Numbered from the stretch's first letter, positions 1 through 7,258 are shown. The stretch is DNA of 15,824 nt from Pseudomonadota bacterium (GCA_023439425.1 JAEXNZ010000342.1:1-15824); one strand, 5' to 3'. The notes: generated by a model from the letters alone, not told the origin. Translations and numbers: made by a program.

Positions 1-1525
1 GGTCCACGCCGACGCCACGACTGATTCCGCGCTGGTGCGAGACACGCGCCGCAAGATGACCGCTGTCGCCCACGCGGTGATTGAGTCCGATCGCGCTGGT
101 CTGCAGCCAACCTGCGCGGAGGTCGACCCGCTCGTCCGCCGCGTACCAGGGAGCGCCCAGCGGCCGCCGCTCCTGCCAGCTGCGGTTGTGCGAGACCATG
201 ACGCTGCCATTCCGATAACGCATCAACCCCTGCAGGTCGACACCGTGGCCATCGGCGCTGGACGTGTACGCATTGGTGTACAGACTGGCGCGGTCGTTGA
301 GCTGCCAGTCCAGCGAACCGGCAGCGGCCCGCGCATTCCCGATCTGCTGCACGGCCACACCCAGCACGGCACGGGCGTGGGCCAGGTAGTTGATCACCCC
401 GCCCGCACCCAGCTCGCCGGCCTGCGGGTCCTCCACGCTGTCCAGCAGGCTGCGCTGCACGCCGGCAAAGGCGCTGTAACGCCACCGACGGCTGGGATCC
501 CGCCAGTGCGTCGGCTTGTGGATCACCGCGGTTTCGCGGGTGGTCTCGCGGCCATCCTCGATGACCCGCAGTTCCACCTCGTAGATGCCGCCGGGAAGTC
601 GCTGTGTCTCCAGCCGCTGCAGCCCCGGGCGCACCGGCTGGCTCTGGATCAGCGCGCCGTCACGGTAGACCTCAACGCGACCTTCGCGGTTGGCGGTGAC
701 GTACACCGGATACAGACTGGACGCCTGTCCGTCCACGCGCAGACTGTCGGAGGAACCTGCCATGAGGCCGACGGTGGTGAACACCCGGCTGCTGGCCGCG
801 CGCGGCTGTCGGGTGACGCCCTGGAAATTCGGCATGAAGTAGCCTGCCCGGAGAAAGTGATCGTTGAATTCCCGCTGTGCGTACAAGCTCTGCACCACGT
901 GACGGGGACCGCTGTCGACATCGCTCCCCCGATCCACCTGGTAATGTCCGTCCACGCTCCAGTTGCCGATGCTGGCCTGGGCGTCCAGCGCATAGCGGCC
1001 GGCATGGGCTGCGCCCTCGCTGTCATAGGCATTCAGCTGGTGGTGCAGGATCAGCCCCCGGCTTCCCCCTTGCGGCAATGCGTGATGTCGGGGCGCGCTG
1101 ACGTCCACCGCGTCGGCTGCGGAACTGGCGATCGACAGCAGCGAGCTTTCCAGGCTGTAGTGCAGCCGGGTCATGCCTGCGCGACAGTCACGCGTACACG
1201 GACCCAGTCGATGCGGCATCGCCAGCGCATCCAGCCAGCGTGCACGTTCCGCCTCTGGTAAACGACTGCCTGCGTGCTCCACGAACTCCAGCAGCGAGAC
1301 GGCGTTGTCACGCGACAGCACGGCACGCGCGTCGCCGAGGTAGCGGCCATCCATTTCAACGCGAAGAATCAGCGGCGCGTCGAAGAAGTGATGCTGGAAA
1401 TCATCCGGCAACTGGCCGGCCTGCTCAAGCAGATGCAGGCTGTCCAGCACCACGGGAGCCGCTCTGGTGGACGCAGGCAGACACGACAGCAGCATCGCCG
1501 TCGACAACGGAAGCAGGCGCGACAT
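1..1525 (-). CDS. CS1-type (class 5) fimbrial outer-membrane usher, 3' end beyond window
   Basis: The frame is open without a stop from ATG at 1525 to the left edge, giving about 508 residues of what should be an 800-900 residue usher. Ushers form the outer-membrane pore that takes chaperone-bound subunits and polymerises the pilus. Seen: an N-terminal signal peptide (MSRLLPLSTAMLLSCLP, Ala-rich end near residue 22), a CTRDC cysteine pair near residue 110, and strand-rich sequence with alternating aromatic and polar residues typical of a beta-barrel. Around residues 265-330 there is an E-set-like segment containing YPVYVTANREGRVEVYRDG and LPGGIYEVELRV. That segment is characteristic of the TcfC/CooC/CfaC usher family rather than the classical FimD/PapC family; this is recognition from memory. 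The gene follows the pilin gene by 97 nt, across a strong hairpin. The start has a weak GGA six bases upstream. The tip adhesin gene would be expected just beyond the window. Confidence 0.85.
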   Translation of the reverse strand, partial: MSRLLPLSTAMLLSCLPASTRAAPVVLDSLHLLEQAGQLPDDFQHHFFDAPLILRVEMDGRYLGDARAVLSRDNAVSLLEFVEHAGSRLPEAERARWLDALAMPHRLGPCTRDCRAGMTRLHYSLESSLLSIASSAADAVDVSAPRHHALPQGGSRGLILHHQLNAYDSEGAAHAGRYALDAQASIGNWSVDGHYQVDRGSDVDSGPRHVVQSLYAQREFNDHFLRAGYFMPNFQGVTRQPRAASSRVFTTVGLMAGSSDSLRVDGQASSLYPVYVTANREGRVEVYRDGALIQSQPVRPGLQRLETQRLPGGIYEVELRVIEDGRETTRETAVIHKPTHWRDPSRRWRYSAFAGVQRSLLDSVEDPQAGELGAGGVINYLAHARAVLGVAVQQIGNARAAAGSLDWQLNDRASLYTNAYTSSADGHGVDLQGLMRYRNGSVMVSHNRSWQERRPLGAPWYAADERVDLRAGWLQTSAIGLNHRVGDSGHLAARVSHQRGISRGVGVD

Positions 1526-1569
1526 GAGGTATCCAGCAGAGTGAATCAGAAGCGGCACACGCGGACGGA

Positions 1570-1602
1570 TGCCGTGCGGAACCGGCTGGGTGCCGCACGG
1601 CA
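1570..1602 (-). promoter_or_regulatory. Intercistronic hairpin between pilin and usher genes
   Basis: TGCCGTGCGG at 1570-1579 is perfectly complementary to CCGCACGGCA at 1593-1602. Inside, ACC (1581-1583) can pair with GGT after an A/G mismatch, lengthening the stem. In the minus-strand transcript it lies between the pilin stop (1623) and the usher start (1525). The bases that follow (tccgtccgc) contain no U-run, so it is not a standard Rho-independent terminator. In many fimbrial operons a structure at this spot raises pilin mRNA over usher mRNA by partial termination or by protecting the upstream message; that role here is inference. Confidence 0.7.
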
Positions 1603-1622
1603 CCGGCCCAGCGTGGGAAGGA

Positions 1623-2123
1623 TCAGGGCGTGCCGCTTTCGAACATCATGAAAACGTTGCCCTGGTAGTTACCCTGCGCATAGCCGCCCACGGCGGGATC
1701 GGCCGCCAGGATCTCCACCGCCGCGCGCTTGCTGGCCGCCGCTTCGGTGGCACTGGCTACCTCGGCGGCGGCCGCTGCGCCAACGCCGAGTTCCTGGCCA
1801 GCCACGGTGACGGTCAGGCCAATCTGGTTGCCGGCACTGGTCAACAGCGCCTCACTGCTGAGGTAGGCAACAATCGCGCCCAGTCCGCTTTTCATGTCCA
1901 GCTGCTGGCGGATCGGGTCCAGCCGCTCGGTGGCCAGGTTCCAGCGCATGCTCTGCACGCGGCCGGCCCAGTCGCCCACCGGCGAGATCTGCAGGCCGGT
2001 GGGCGAAGGCACCACCGCCTCCACCGTCACCTGCAGGGGGTACTGCTCAACCGCCGCCATCGCACCCAGCGGGGCCAGCAGCAGCGCGCCCGTCAGGGCA
2101 CGCGGGATCATCATCAAACGCAT
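1623..2123 (-). CDS. CS1-type fimbrial major subunit (pilin)
   Basis: This 166-aa protein is a structural pilin of the CS1/CFA/I/cable-pilus type. Residues 1-23 form a signal peptide, with likely cleavage after AMA. The mature N-terminus (AVEQYPLQVTVEAVV) matches the hydrophobic beta-strand that class 5 pilins donate to the next subunit; compare VEKNITVTASVD in CFA/I. The C-terminus GNYQGNVFMMFES matches the family ending (SGNYQG..SLLL in cable pilin), and LTVTVAGQEL resembles the central VSWGGQ/VTWGGK strand. There are no cysteines. Residues 115-135 are alanine-rich (GAAAAAEVASATEAAASKRAA), an unusual loop in a compact pilin. The start has GGAG eight bases upstream (2132-2135). It lies 77 nt after the chaperone gene and before the usher gene, the usual family order. 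Confidence 0.88.
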   Translation of the reverse strand: MRLMMIPRALTGALLLAPLGAMAAVEQYPLQVTVEAVVPSPTGLQISPVGDWAGRVQSMRWNLATERLDPIRQQLDMKSGLGAIVAYLSSEALLTSAGNQIGLTVTVAGQELGVGAAAAAEVASATEAAASKRAAVEILAADPAVGGYAQGNYQGNVFMMFESGTP

Positions 2124-2200
2124 AACGTCATCTCCACAGAAGGTTGGAACGGATGCCGCGTCACGGAACCCGCGCGGCCGGGCTTGAACAACGGAAGACG

Positions 2201-2941
2201 TCAGGGCAGCTGCAGCGGCCGGCGGCGCTCGCCTTCCACCAGCTGCAGGCGATGGCGTTGGCCTTGGTCATGATCGAGACGCTGTTGCCGCTGCGGCAGC
2301 AGATGGATGCGCTGGGCCGGACTGCAGGTTTCCGCACGGCCGTTGGCAACGCAGGTCCGCAGGTCATCCAGCACGGCGGTGCTGTTGCCAACGTTGTGCA
2401 GCAGCACATGGTCGGGTCCATGCTCGGTGCGGACTTCGTAGTGCGCGCTGTCCGGATGGACGATCACGAACACACCGTAACCGGCCAGCACGTTGACCCC
2501 GGCGGACAGCTGCGCGCCGTACTCCTGGGCTTCCTCGGTGGTCAACGCGAACTCATCCGCCGCCTTCGGCAGCACCGGGACAAACCGCACGCGGTAATAG
2601 CGCTCGCGGCTGCGATCACCCAGGAACACCAAGCGTGCTGCCTGCTGACCCTGGGCAGGAATGATCAGCCGTGCAGGGCTCGCGACCAGCCCGTCCCCAC
2701 CCGCTGCGGTGGCATCCACCGCGTGTTCGTGTGCGCGCTGGTCACTGTCATAGACCACCTCGCTGATCACGACCCGGACGAAGGCCGTGGCGGTTCCACG
2801 GTTGTGCACGCGTTTGAGCAGGCTGGCCTGGTCGGACTCCAGGTACTCATACATCGCCCCCACCTGGATACTCGGGGCAGCCGCGTTACCGATGACAGGC
2901 AACGCGAAAGACAACAGCAAGGGCCACAGCAGTCGCTTCAT
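2201..2941 (-). CDS. CS1-type fimbrial periplasmic chaperone
   Basis: The 246-aa product binds pilin subunits in the periplasm and delivers them to the usher. Residues 1-21 are a signal peptide (MKRLLWPLLLSFALPVIGNA). Domain 1 carries the SPARLIIPAQGQQAARLVFLG segment (88-108) and YYRVRFVPVLP (115-125), the G1-strand/subunit-binding region of pilus chaperones. Domain 2 has HNVGNSTAVLDDL and a cysteine pair, C197 and C206, suited to a disulfide; CS1-type chaperones share such a pair. The frame continues upstream to 3043, but that extension is basic and not signal-like, so ATG at 2941 is preferred. A weak GGGAT lies about nine bases upstream. It is the first gene of the fimbrial operon; the 145-bp leader up to the terminator at 3087 should hold the operon promoter. 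Confidence 0.87.
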   Translation of the reverse strand: MKRLLWPLLLSFALPVIGNAAAPSIQVGAMYEYLESDQASLLKRVHNRGTATAFVRVVISEVVYDSDQRAHEHAVDATAAGGDGLVASPARLIIPAQGQQAARLVFLGDRSRERYYRVRFVPVLPKAADEFALTTEEAQEYGAQLSAGVNVLAGYGVFVIVHPDSAHYEVRTEHGPDHVLLHNVGNSTAVLDDLRTCVANGRAETCSPAQRIHLLPQRQQRLDHDQGQRHRLQLVEGERRRPLQLP

Positions 2942-3060
2942 CACAACAGATCCCACGGCGGAGCGCTCTGTGCACGGCCGTCGTCGCCGCACACCAAACA
3001 GGACGCGCAGAGTAGGCGCGCCTGCTCGCCTCACCCCATGCAACTTGTTTCAAGGCGACG

Positions 3061-3078
3061 TAGGAATCCTTGCAGAAT
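3061..3078. promoter_or_regulatory. Candidate response-regulator site upstream of the fimbrial operon
   Basis: Two similar heptads, TAGGAAT (3061-3067) and GCAGAAT (3072-3078), stand 11 bp apart in the same orientation, about one helical turn. On the operon strand they read ATTCTGC and ATTCCTA. ATTCCTA is close to the half-sites known for BvgA (TTTCCTA), EvgA (TTCCTAC) and the right half of the RcsAB box. The same TAGGAAT heptad recurs in the leader of the response-regulator gene at 7328. The site is about 120 bp upstream of the chaperone start, a plausible activator position. No clear -35/-10 pair was identified. The functional reading is inference from a short motif. Confidence 0.35.
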
Positions 3079-3086
3079 GCGTATCC

Positions 3087-3121
3087 AAAACGCACAACGC
3101 CCCGTCAGACGGGGCGTTGTG
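3087..3121 (-). terminator. Rho-independent terminator of the amidohydrolase gene
   Basis: CACAACGCCCCGTC (3093-3106) and GACGGGGCGTTGTG (3108-3121) are perfect complements, giving a very stable GC-rich stem with a small loop. In the minus-strand transcript the stem is followed by CGTTTTGG (T-run from 3090-3087). It begins about 20 bp after the amidohydrolase stop codon. It also insulates the fimbrial operon downstream from read-through. Confidence 0.9.
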
Positions 3122-3141
3122 GTCGTGCACCCATGACTGGA

Positions 3142-4587
3142 TCAGGGCGTCGATGCCGTGCGCCATGCCGCCACCTGGGCACGCGTGCGTTCCAGCAAGG
3201 CATCCAGTGCCTGTCGGTCATACACCTGTCCGCGCATCACCACGGTGTTGATGCGGCGCGTAGCCTCGATGTCCTGCAACGGATTGGCGTCCAGCAGCAC
3301 CAGGTCCGCCGCACGTCCCTGGCTCACGCTGCCATAGCGGTCGAGCTGGCCAAACCAGGCGGGGCCGGCACGGGTGGCCGCTGACAGCGCCTGCGCCGGA
3401 GTCAATCCTTCTTTGACGAACAGGCTCAGTTCGTCGTGCAGCCCGATGCCGGGATAGTTGAACGAGTTGAGGAAGCCTGCATCGGTACCGGCCATGATGG
3501 TGACACCGGCCTGCTGCAGCAGCGGCAGCACCGCGGCCACCTGGTGATACTGCTGATGGCGCGCTTCGATCTGCGCCGGCGTGGCCTTGGCGGCGCGCTC
3601 GACCCGCCATGCGTAGGTGCCCTGCAGCTTGGGCCCGATGTACTGCAGGTACGGATCATTGGCGTGATCGTCCTGGTCCAGGAAATCCAGGATGCGCCCC
3701 CCATTGAGCGTCGGCGTCACGTACACGCCCTTGGCGGCAAAGCCACGATACGCGGTCAGCGCGGTGTCGCGGTCGAAGCCCGCGTCCAGACGCTGGTTCG
3801 CTTCAGCGCGGTTGATCCGCCCGGCAGCGAAATCGGCGGCAATCGCAGCTTCATCCTTGACCCCGGCTTTGTAGGCGTAATCCAGGTGCTCAATCGAACT
3901 GATGCCGGCATCGACCGCCTGCTGCACCGTCAACGCCATCGGAATATGGCCCGACGCACGCAGTCCGTTGGCACGCGCACCGCTCACCGCCTGCAGGAAC
4001 AGGTCCGGGGTCAGTGTGCTGTCGGTGATTTTGACGAAGTCCACCCGGTCATCGCGCAGGCGCTTGAAGGCGGCGTCTAGGTCTTCGCGGCTGCCGACCT
4101 CGATGGTACCTTTCCAGACCGGCTTGATGCCCTCGATTTTGGCTCCGGAGGTGAACAGGCGTGGGCCTTCCAGCGTGCCGTGCGCGATCTCGTCGCGCCA
4201 TTGCAGCACCTGTCCCGGCAGGTCGCCGGAACAGTCGCGGATGGTGGTGATGCCGTGGGCGATGTACAAGGGCAGCAGCGCCTTGTTCTCCTCTACCAGC
4301 TCGGGGCCACCGCCGAAATGCACATGCATGTCCCACAGGCCGGGAATGAGATAGCGGCCGCTACCGTCAATCCGGCGCTTGGCGCTCCAGGCATTGGCAA
4401 TGGCGGCATCGTCGCCCACCGCCACGATGGCATCACCGCGCACCACCACCGCCTGGTCAGCATGCGTGGTCGCCTGTTCAACGTCGACCACGGTGGCATG
4501 GCGGATGATCAGATCGGCGCGCTCGGCGGCGGAGACCGCCGGCGACATCGCCAGCAACAGGGACAGCAGCACGACGGAACGCTTCAT
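3142..4587 (-). CDS. Secreted metal-dependent amidohydrolase (imidazolonepropionase/prolidase-like)
   Basis: The 481-aa product belongs to the amidohydrolase superfamily, whose members hydrolyse amide bonds (cyclic imides, dipeptides, acyl amino acids) using a mononuclear or binuclear metal centre. Residues 1-21 are a signal peptide (MKRSVVLLSLLLAMSPAVSAA), so it acts in the periplasm or outside. Metal-site motifs are in order: HVH (H88, H90) after IPGLWDM, K186 in VKITDS (candidate carboxylated lysine), H214 in SGHIP, H234 in SIEHLD, and D369 in GTDAG. The C-terminal AADLVLLDANPLQDI is the usual beta-sandwich return. A TTG start at 4599 is possible, but ATG at 4587 begins the signal peptide directly. 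It has its own terminator. The leader holds an AT-rich stretch (4640-4670) likely to contain the promoter. The substrate cannot be told from sequence. Confidence 0.88.
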   Translation of the reverse strand: MKRSVVLLSLLLAMSPAVSAAERADLIIRHATVVDVEQATTHADQAVVVRGDAIVAVGDDAAIANAWSAKRRIDGSGRYLIPGLWDMHVHFGGGPELVEENKALLPLYIAHGITTIRDCSGDLPGQVLQWRDEIAHGTLEGPRLFTSGAKIEGIKPVWKGTIEVGSREDLDAAFKRLRDDRVDFVKITDSTLTPDLFLQAVSGARANGLRASGHIPMALTVQQAVDAGISSIEHLDYAYKAGVKDEAAIAADFAAGRINRAEANQRLDAGFDRDTALTAYRGFAAKGVYVTPTLNGGRILDFLDQDDHANDPYLQYIGPKLQGTYAWRVERAAKATPAQIEARHQQYHQVAAVLPLLQQAGVTIMAGTDAGFLNSFNYPGIGLHDELSLFVKEGLTPAQALSAATRAGPAWFGQLDRYGSVSQGRAADLVLLDANPLQDIEATRRINTVVMRGQVYDRQALDALLERTRAQVAAWRTASTP

Positions 4588-4607
4588 GGCAGATCGCAAT
4601 GGGGAGA

Positions 4608-4631
4608 CCCCTGCACCTTACGGCGCAGGGG
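4608..4631 (-). promoter_or_regulatory. Hairpin in the 5' leader of the amidohydrolase gene
   Basis: CCCCTGC (4608-4614) and GCAGGGG (4625-4631) are perfect complements. The adjacent CC and GG extend the stem across one A/C mismatch. It lies about 20-45 nt before the ATG at 4587, so in the transcript it sits just upstream of the ribosome-binding region, where no good Shine-Dalgarno sequence is seen. It could affect mRNA stability or translation, or be an operator in DNA form. No U-run follows on either strand. Confidence 0.4.
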
Positions 4632-4686
4632 AACGTATTCACCAGTTAAATTTCACAATGCGATGCATTCATGAAACCAATGCCAC

Positions 4687-5292
4687 TCAGGCCTCGGCCT
4701 GCATCGCCGGTCGCGCCATGACCTCGCCCAGCCAGCGCGCAACGGCGGGATGCCCGTCCACCCGCGCGCCCACATACACCCCATAGCCCACCACCTGCGC
4801 CACGACCAGGTCAACCAGGGAATATGCCGGGCCCACCATCCAGTCCTGTGCACTCAGCCGCGCCTCCAGGATGTCCAGCAGCTCCTGCAGCAGCGCACGC
4901 GCTGCCTCGGCGTGCGCGGCGTTCTCGAGTTCGCCGCCGCTGCTGGCCAATCGCAGTCGGTTGATGGCCGGGCCGTAGGTCACATACGACCACGCGCACC
5001 ACGACATGGCCTGCAGGCGCTCGGGCGTGCCCTCGGCCGGCCACAGGCCCTGGGCGACGCCGAAGCGCGCGCCCAGCCACAGGTGGATGGCAAGCGCTTC
5101 GAAGATGGGGGTGCCATCCACCACCAGACAGGGCACTTTGCCGTTCGGGTTGATGGCCAGGTATTCCGGCGTGCGTTGTTCACCATTGCGGATGTCGATG
5201 CGGACACGGTCGTGGGGGACAGCCAGTTCCGCCAGCGCGCAGGCAATCGGCGTGGCGCTGGACATCGGGTGCCAATAGAAGACCAAAGACAT
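4687..5292 (-). CDS. Glutathione S-transferase family protein
   Basis: The 201-aa cytosolic protein has the two-domain GST layout. A thioredoxin-like N-domain (1-77) has SSATP at 11-15 in the usual active-site loop, the cis-proline motif NGKVPCLVVDG (50-60) and the EALAI glutathione-binding turn at 65-69. A helical C-domain (about 88-201) has the folding-motif aspartate D161 in YSLVDLVVAQ. The family usually has E-S or E-T in the turn; here the second position is alanine. GSTs conjugate glutathione to electrophiles or act as glutathione-dependent isomerases or reductases; the substrate is unknown. It is transcribed away from the WYL regulator at 5409 with a shared 116-bp intergenic region containing a perfect palindrome, which suggests induction through that regulator. 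The longer frame reading upstream to 5664 runs over the regulator gene and is not signal-like or GST-like. Confidence 0.9.
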   Translation of the reverse strand: MSLVFYWHPMSSATPIACALAELAVPHDRVRIDIRNGEQRTPEYLAINPNGKVPCLVVDGTPIFEALAIHLWLGARFGVAQGLWPAEGTPERLQAMSWCAWSYVTYGPAINRLRLASSGGELENAAHAEAARALLQELLDILEARLSAQDWMVGPAYSLVDLVVAQVVGYGVYVGARVDGHPAVARWLGEVMARPAMQAEA

Positions 5293-5298
5293 GTGCAT

Positions 5299-5303
5299 TC
5301 CTT
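5299..5303 (-). promoter_or_regulatory. Shine-Dalgarno that decides the GST start
   Basis: The minus strand reads AAGGA-ATGCAC-ATG. The AAGGA directly abuts the first ATG (5298), which is too close for initiation, and stands six bases from the second ATG (5292), which is normal. The start at 5292 (MSLVFYW) is therefore chosen over 5298 (MHMSLVFYW). Confidence 0.75.
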
Positions 5304-5370
5304 TGTGTTGAGGGAAGTCGCGGTGCCGCCACCGGGGCTTGCACCATGGACACAGGCTAGCGACCATTGC

Positions 5371-5385
5371 GGACAGTTCCTGTCC
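5371..5385. promoter_or_regulatory. Palindromic operator between GST and WYL-regulator genes
   Basis: GGACAG (5371-5376), spacer TTC, CTGTCC (5380-5385) is a perfect inverted repeat. It lies 23 bp before the regulator ATG at 5409 and about 80 bp upstream of the GST start. WYL/YafY-type regulators often bind a palindrome in the intergenic space they share with a divergent target gene, so this is the natural candidate for autoregulation plus control of the GST gene. The link is inference from position and symmetry. Confidence 0.65.
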
Positions 5386-5408
5386 TCGATTGTGGCGATC
5401 CTGCACAC

Positions 5409-6380
5409 ATGCTGACCACCTCGTCCCGCCTGCTTCGCCTGTTGTCGCTGCTGCAGTCGCGGCCGCACTGGTCCGGCCCTGCACTCGCCACCGAGATGGG
5501 CGTGCACGCGCGCACACTGCGCCGCGACATCGATCGCCTGCGCGAACTCGGCTATCCGATCCAGGCCAGCAGCGGCGTCGCCGGCGGCTACGCGTTCCGT
5601 GCCGGCAGGGCGTTGCCTCCCCTGCTGCTGGACGATGAAGAGGCGTTGGCCGCGGCGCTTGCACTACGTACCGCCGTGACCGGGACCATCAGCGGCATCG
5701 AACAGACCGCGATCACCGCCCTGGTCAAACTGGAACAGGTGATGCCGTTGCGCCTCCGGCGCCGCCTGGATGCGTTGCGCACCGCGATCGTGCCGACCCA
5801 TCCCGGCGGTCCGGTGGTCGATGCCGGTCTGCTGGGGACCCTGGCGGCCGCCTGCCGTGACCAGTTGCAACTGCGCTTTGACTACGCCGACCGCAACGGC
5901 GTCGGCAGTCACCGCCAGGTCGAGCCGCAAGGCGTGGTCCAGGCCGAACGTCGCTGGTACCTCGTCGCCTGGGACACGGCGCGCCAGGACTGGCGCACCT
6001 TCCGCATCGACCGCATTACCGCCGCACCGCAGGTCGGTGTGCATTTCCGGCCACGACCATCGCCGGGTGATGGCGACCTTGGCCGTTACGTCAAACAGAT
6101 TCTCGCGCTGCCCAGTCACGCCGTTGAAGCGCAGGTCGTGCTGCATGCCCCGCTGGCCGCCATGCGACAGCGGGTGCCGCCCAGCCTCGGGGCACTGGAG
6201 CCGCGCGACGCCGACAGCTGCCTGCTGCGTTGCGCCGAATACTCCCCCGGGCTGCTGGAGATCTGGCTGATCATGCTGGAGGTGGAGTTCGAAGTGCTGG
6301 GACCACCCGAGCTGCAGCAGCATCTGCGCGACACCAGTGCGCGCCTGCTGCGCGGGGTGGCGTATGCTGGGCGGACATGA
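5409..6380 (+). CDS. WYL-domain (YafY/DeoR-type) transcriptional regulator
   Basis: The 323-aa protein has an N-terminal winged helix (about 5-62: RLLRLLSLLQSRPHWSG, then VHARTLRRDIDRLRELGYPI, then GGYAFR). A central WYL domain has the literal signature W183-Y184-L185 in RRWYLVAWD and the basic FRIDRI segment at 198-203, thought to bind a small ligand or nucleic acid. The C-terminal extension (about 235-320) is typical of the WCX region. An in-frame ATG at 5367 exists, but the family N-terminus fits ATG 5409, and 5367 would put the palindrome inside the gene. It overlaps the next regulator by ATGA, so the two are co-translated. It is divergent from the GST gene, its likely target. No strong Shine-Dalgarno is seen. 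Confidence 0.92.
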   Translation: MLTTSSRLLRLLSLLQSRPHWSGPALATEMGVHARTLRRDIDRLRELGYPIQASSGVAGGYAFRAGRALPPLLLDDEEALAAALALRTAVTGTISGIEQTAITALVKLEQVMPLRLRRRLDALRTAIVPTHPGGPVVDAGLLGTLAAACRDQLQLRFDYADRNGVGSHRQVEPQGVVQAERRWYLVAWDTARQDWRTFRIDRITAAPQVGVHFRPRPSPGDGDLGRYVKQILALPSHAVEAQVVLHAPLAAMRQRVPPSLGALEPRDADSCLLRCAEYSPGLLEIWLIMLEVEFEVLGPPELQQHLRDTSARLLRGVAYAGRT

Positions 6381-7258
6381 CTGCCCGCGCTAATTCCCCA
6401 CGCACACTGTTCGATCTGGACCTGCTGCGCGCCATGGTCATGGTCGCCGATTGCGGAAGTTTCACCACGGCGGCGGCGCGGCTGCACTCCACCCAGAGCA
6501 CAGTCAGCCAGCAGATCCGACGCCTGGAAGACATTGCCGGGCGTCCGTTGCTGGTGCGCGCCAATCGTGATGTTCATCCCACCGATGCCGGCCATGCGCT
6601 GCTCGGCATCGCCCGCCAGATGCTGGCGCTCAACGACCAGATGCGCGAGGTACTGGCCGGTGCCACCGTGGCGGTCACCGTGCGCCTGGGCGTGCCGGAG
6701 GATTTCGTCAGTCGCCGCACCAGCACCCTGCTTGGCCGCTTCAACCGCCGCCACCCGCACGTGAAACTGGAAGTGACCAGCGGCTTGAGTCGCGACCTGG
6801 CACAGGCCTTCGACCACGGCGAGCTGGACCTTGCCGTGGTCAAGCAGCGACGCGCCAGCCGGCCCGCAATGGCCTGCTGGCCCGAGCCGATGCGCTGGGT
6901 GGACAGTGCCCGCACGCCGCGCCTGCAGGAAGACCCCGTGCCGCTGGTCACCTTCCCGCCGCGTGGCCTGTACCGGGATGAGCTGATTGCGGCAATGGAG
7001 AGCCAGGGAAAGCGCTGGCGGATCAGCTTCACCAGCTCCAGCCTCAGTGGCATCCAGGGGGCGGTGGCCGATGGCATGGGCATCAGCCTGCTGCCGGCCC
7101 GAGCCGTCACCCGCGACCATCGCGTGCTCGGCGCACGCCAGGGGTTCTCCCCCATGGACGGCTTCGAGGTGGCGCTGCTGCATCGACCGGCCGCCGAGCC
7201 AATCATTGTGGACCTCGCCACGCAGTTCGCGCGCCTGCTGGATCGCGGCCAGCGCTGA
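6377..7258 (+). CDS. LysR-type transcriptional regulator
   Basis: The 293-aa product has the LysR winged helix-turn-helix at about residues 14-73: LDLLRAMVMVADCGSFTTAAARL, then STQSTVSQQIRRLE, then GRPLLVRANRDVHPTDAG. It is followed by a periplasmic-binding-like effector domain (about 92-290) with GELDLAVVK and the late GIQGAVADGMGISLLPARAV segment common in this family. Its ATG overlaps the WYL-regulator stop (ATGA, 6377-6380), so the two genes form one transcription and translation unit. Two unrelated one-component regulators coupled this way suggests a shared or hierarchical target set. No divergent target lies beside it, unlike most LysR genes, so its regulon cannot be guessed from context. 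The effector is unknown. Confidence 0.92.
   Translation: MTARANSPRTLFDLDLLRAMVMVADCGSFTTAAARLHSTQSTVSQQIRRLEDIAGRPLLVRANRDVHPTDAGHALLGIARQMLALNDQMREVLAGATVAVTVRLGVPEDFVSRRTSTLLGRFNRRHPHVKLEVTSGLSRDLAQAFDHGELDLAVVKQRRASRPAMACWPEPMRWVDSARTPRLQEDPVPLVTFPPRGLYRDELIAAMESQGKRWRISFTSSSLSGIQGAVADGMGISLLPARAVTRDHRVLGARQGFSPMDGFEVALLHRPAAEPIIVDLATQFARLLDRGQR

Noticed and set aside
35..1261. 408-aa open frame on the plus strand
   Set aside because: It is antisense to the usher, which has a signal peptide and a family-typical E-set segment. The plus frame has no recognisable domain and is explained by high-GC mirror coding.
2201..2300. Possible frameshift at the chaperone C-terminus
   Set aside because: The Gln/Arg-rich end looked odd, but it keeps an RLQLVEGE strand as expected and ends normally; no other frame gives a better family ending.
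2942..3043. 34-residue N-terminal extension of the chaperone
   Set aside because: Arg-rich and not signal-like. The signal peptide begins at ATG 2941, and the extension would cover the expected leader.
3000..3060. Sigma-54-like promoter (GTTGCATGG) upstream of the fimbrial operon
   Set aside because: The -12-like TTGCA is present, but there is no GG element at the required distance.
5293..5664. N-terminal extension of the glutathione S-transferase
   Set aside because: It reads across the divergent regulator gene. AAGGA is correctly spaced for ATG 5292, where the GST fold begins.
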